Assembly: GCA_021815905.1 (NCBI GenBank) | Contig: JAKAZP010000143.1 | Span: forward strand, 1 to 6,857 | Direction: 5' to 3' | DNA from: Pseudomonadota bacterium | GTDB taxonomy: Bacteria; Pseudomonadota; Gammaproteobacteria; Steroidobacterales; Steroidobacteraceae | Length of the DNA stretch: 6,857 nucleotides | The notes under the pieces: generated by a model | What the model was told of the DNA's origin: nothing | The model's database searches: none | What the model saw: the letters and a program-made list of their open reading frames with translations, nothing else | Position numbers and translations under genes: made by a program | Shown: piece after piece, positions 6,230-6,857 of the stretch | How positions within the stretch are numbered: position 1 is the stretch's first letter | Layout: each line of letters begins with the position of its first letter

Positions 6230-6857
6230 GTGAGCACCTTGAGCCTGACCCAACCGGTTGCTCCCCGCCCGCCGCGCACCATCGGAGTCATGGCCCGGGT
6301 CCTCGATCAGCTCCCCGACGGGCTCGGACTCTATTGCGGCAACCTCCTGCGCCACATGATGATGCTCGATGGACGCAGTCGCTACGTGATCTGGCTGCGA
6401 AGCCCGGAGCATCGGGACCTGTTCCGCGATTTTCCGAACGCCGAGACTCACGTCCTCCCGGCACGCGGCAAGCTCTGGTGGGACCAGGTGACCGTTGCGG
6501 CCGCGGCGCGCCGCTTCGGTGTCGATCTCATCTTCAACCCGAAGTTCTCGATTCCGTTCGCGACCCGCCGTCCGTGCGCCTTCGTGCTGCAGGATTCCGA
6601 CTGGTACGTGAACCCGCGGAGCTATCCATGGTATGACCGGCTGTACATCCATCTGCTGCTGCCGCTTTTTTGCCGCAAGGCGAGCCGGCTGCTCGTCATC
6701 TCGCAATTCACCCTGGACTCGCTCGTGCGCCACGGCGTGCTGCACGCCGGGAAAGCCGTGGTGATTCACGCGGCGGTGGGCTCGAACTTCGCGCCGGCCC
6801 GGGACGAGGAGGCCGTGCGCGCCTTCAGACTCCGGCACCGCCTGCCGGAGTCCAGAT
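6230..6857 (+). CDS. Group 1 (GT4-like) glycosyltransferase, N-terminal part, cut by window edge
   Basis: From the GTG at 6230 the frame is open for 209 codons to the window edge. After a Pro-rich leader (residues 1-16), TIGVMARVLDQLPDGLGLYCGNLLRHMM (residues 17-44) matches the first strand, Gly-rich loop and helix of the GT-B N-terminal domain, where relatives have a similar TGIGRY motif. Then come VDLIFNPKFSIPF (98-110), FVLQDSDWY (118-126) and ASRLLVISQFTLDSLVRHGV (151-170), followed by KAVVIHAAVGSNFAP (175-189). This last pair corresponds to the usual 'serine-x-phenylalanine ... GV ... valine-rich strand ... F-x-P' hinge of GT4 enzymes. These enzymes transfer a sugar from a nucleotide donor onto a growing lipid-linked glycan at the cytoplasmic face of the inner membrane. 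The donor-binding C-terminal domain, with its EXE motif, lies outside the window, so donor and intactness are unknown. The ATG at 6290 would remove the first beta-strand and is less likely. It is divergent from the asnB-like gene. Confidence 0.85.
   Translation, partial: MSTLSLTQPVAPRPPRTIGVMARVLDQLPDGLGLYCGNLLRHMMMLDGRSRYVIWLRSPEHRDLFRDFPNAETHVLPARGKLWWDQVTVAAAARRFGVDLIFNPKFSIPFATRRPCAFVLQDSDWYVNPRSYPWYDRLYIHLLLPLFCRKASRLLVISQFTLDSLVRHGVLHAGKAVVIHAAVGSNFAPARDEEAVRAFRLRHRLPESR

Noticed and set aside
5021..6838. A 605-codon minus-strand frame across the glycosyltransferase start, the intergenic gap and part of asnB
   Set aside because: It overlaps two well-supported genes out of frame and has shadow composition.

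Overview
The window is GC-rich, with strong G/C bias at third codon positions. It reads as part of a surface-polysaccharide (exopolysaccharide or O-antigen type) gene cluster from a Gram-negative bacterium. A lipobox-bearing secreted protein, polysaccharide flippases, an AsnB-type amidotransferase and a GT4-type glycosyltransferase support this. The lineage cannot be fixed from the sequence. The large beta-propeller lipoprotein belongs to a type I associate with Acidobacteriota and some soil Proteobacteria, and the rest fits either group.

Layout from left to right. (1) Positions 1-573, minus strand: the N-terminal 191 residues of a multi-pass flippase whose remainder lies beyond the left edge. 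(2) Positions 574-699: a divergent intergenic region with two short perfect inverted repeats. (3) Positions 700-2778, plus strand: a 692-residue predicted lipoprotein with an Ig-like N-terminal region followed by a PQQ-like beta-propeller. (4) Positions 2775-2796: an inverted repeat that overlaps the stop codons of two converging genes. (5) Positions 2793-4019, minus strand: a complete 408-residue flippase that is a clear paralog of gene 1, about 60% identical by hand count over the shared part. (6) Positions 4048-5991, minus strand: a complete 647-residue glutamine-hydrolysing asparagine-synthetase-like amidotransferase, probably co-transcribed with gene 5. (7) Positions 5992-6229: a second divergent intergenic region. 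(8) Positions 6230-6857, plus strand: the N-terminal 209 residues of a group 1 (GT4-like) glycosyltransferase that runs off the right edge.

How the genes may work together (inference): the glycosyltransferase would add sugars to a lipid-linked repeat unit. The AsnB-like enzyme would supply asparagine or amidate an acidic sugar or other acceptor. The flippases would move lipid-linked units across the inner membrane. The beta-propeller lipoprotein would act outside the cytoplasm, anchored to a membrane, in an unknown role. The most notable structural point is the pair of diverged flippase paralogs in the same orientation, about 3.4 kb apart, with an oppositely oriented lipoprotein gene between them. 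I saw no RNA genes, CRISPR arrays, insertion sequences or attachment sites. No clearly novel system is demonstrated.
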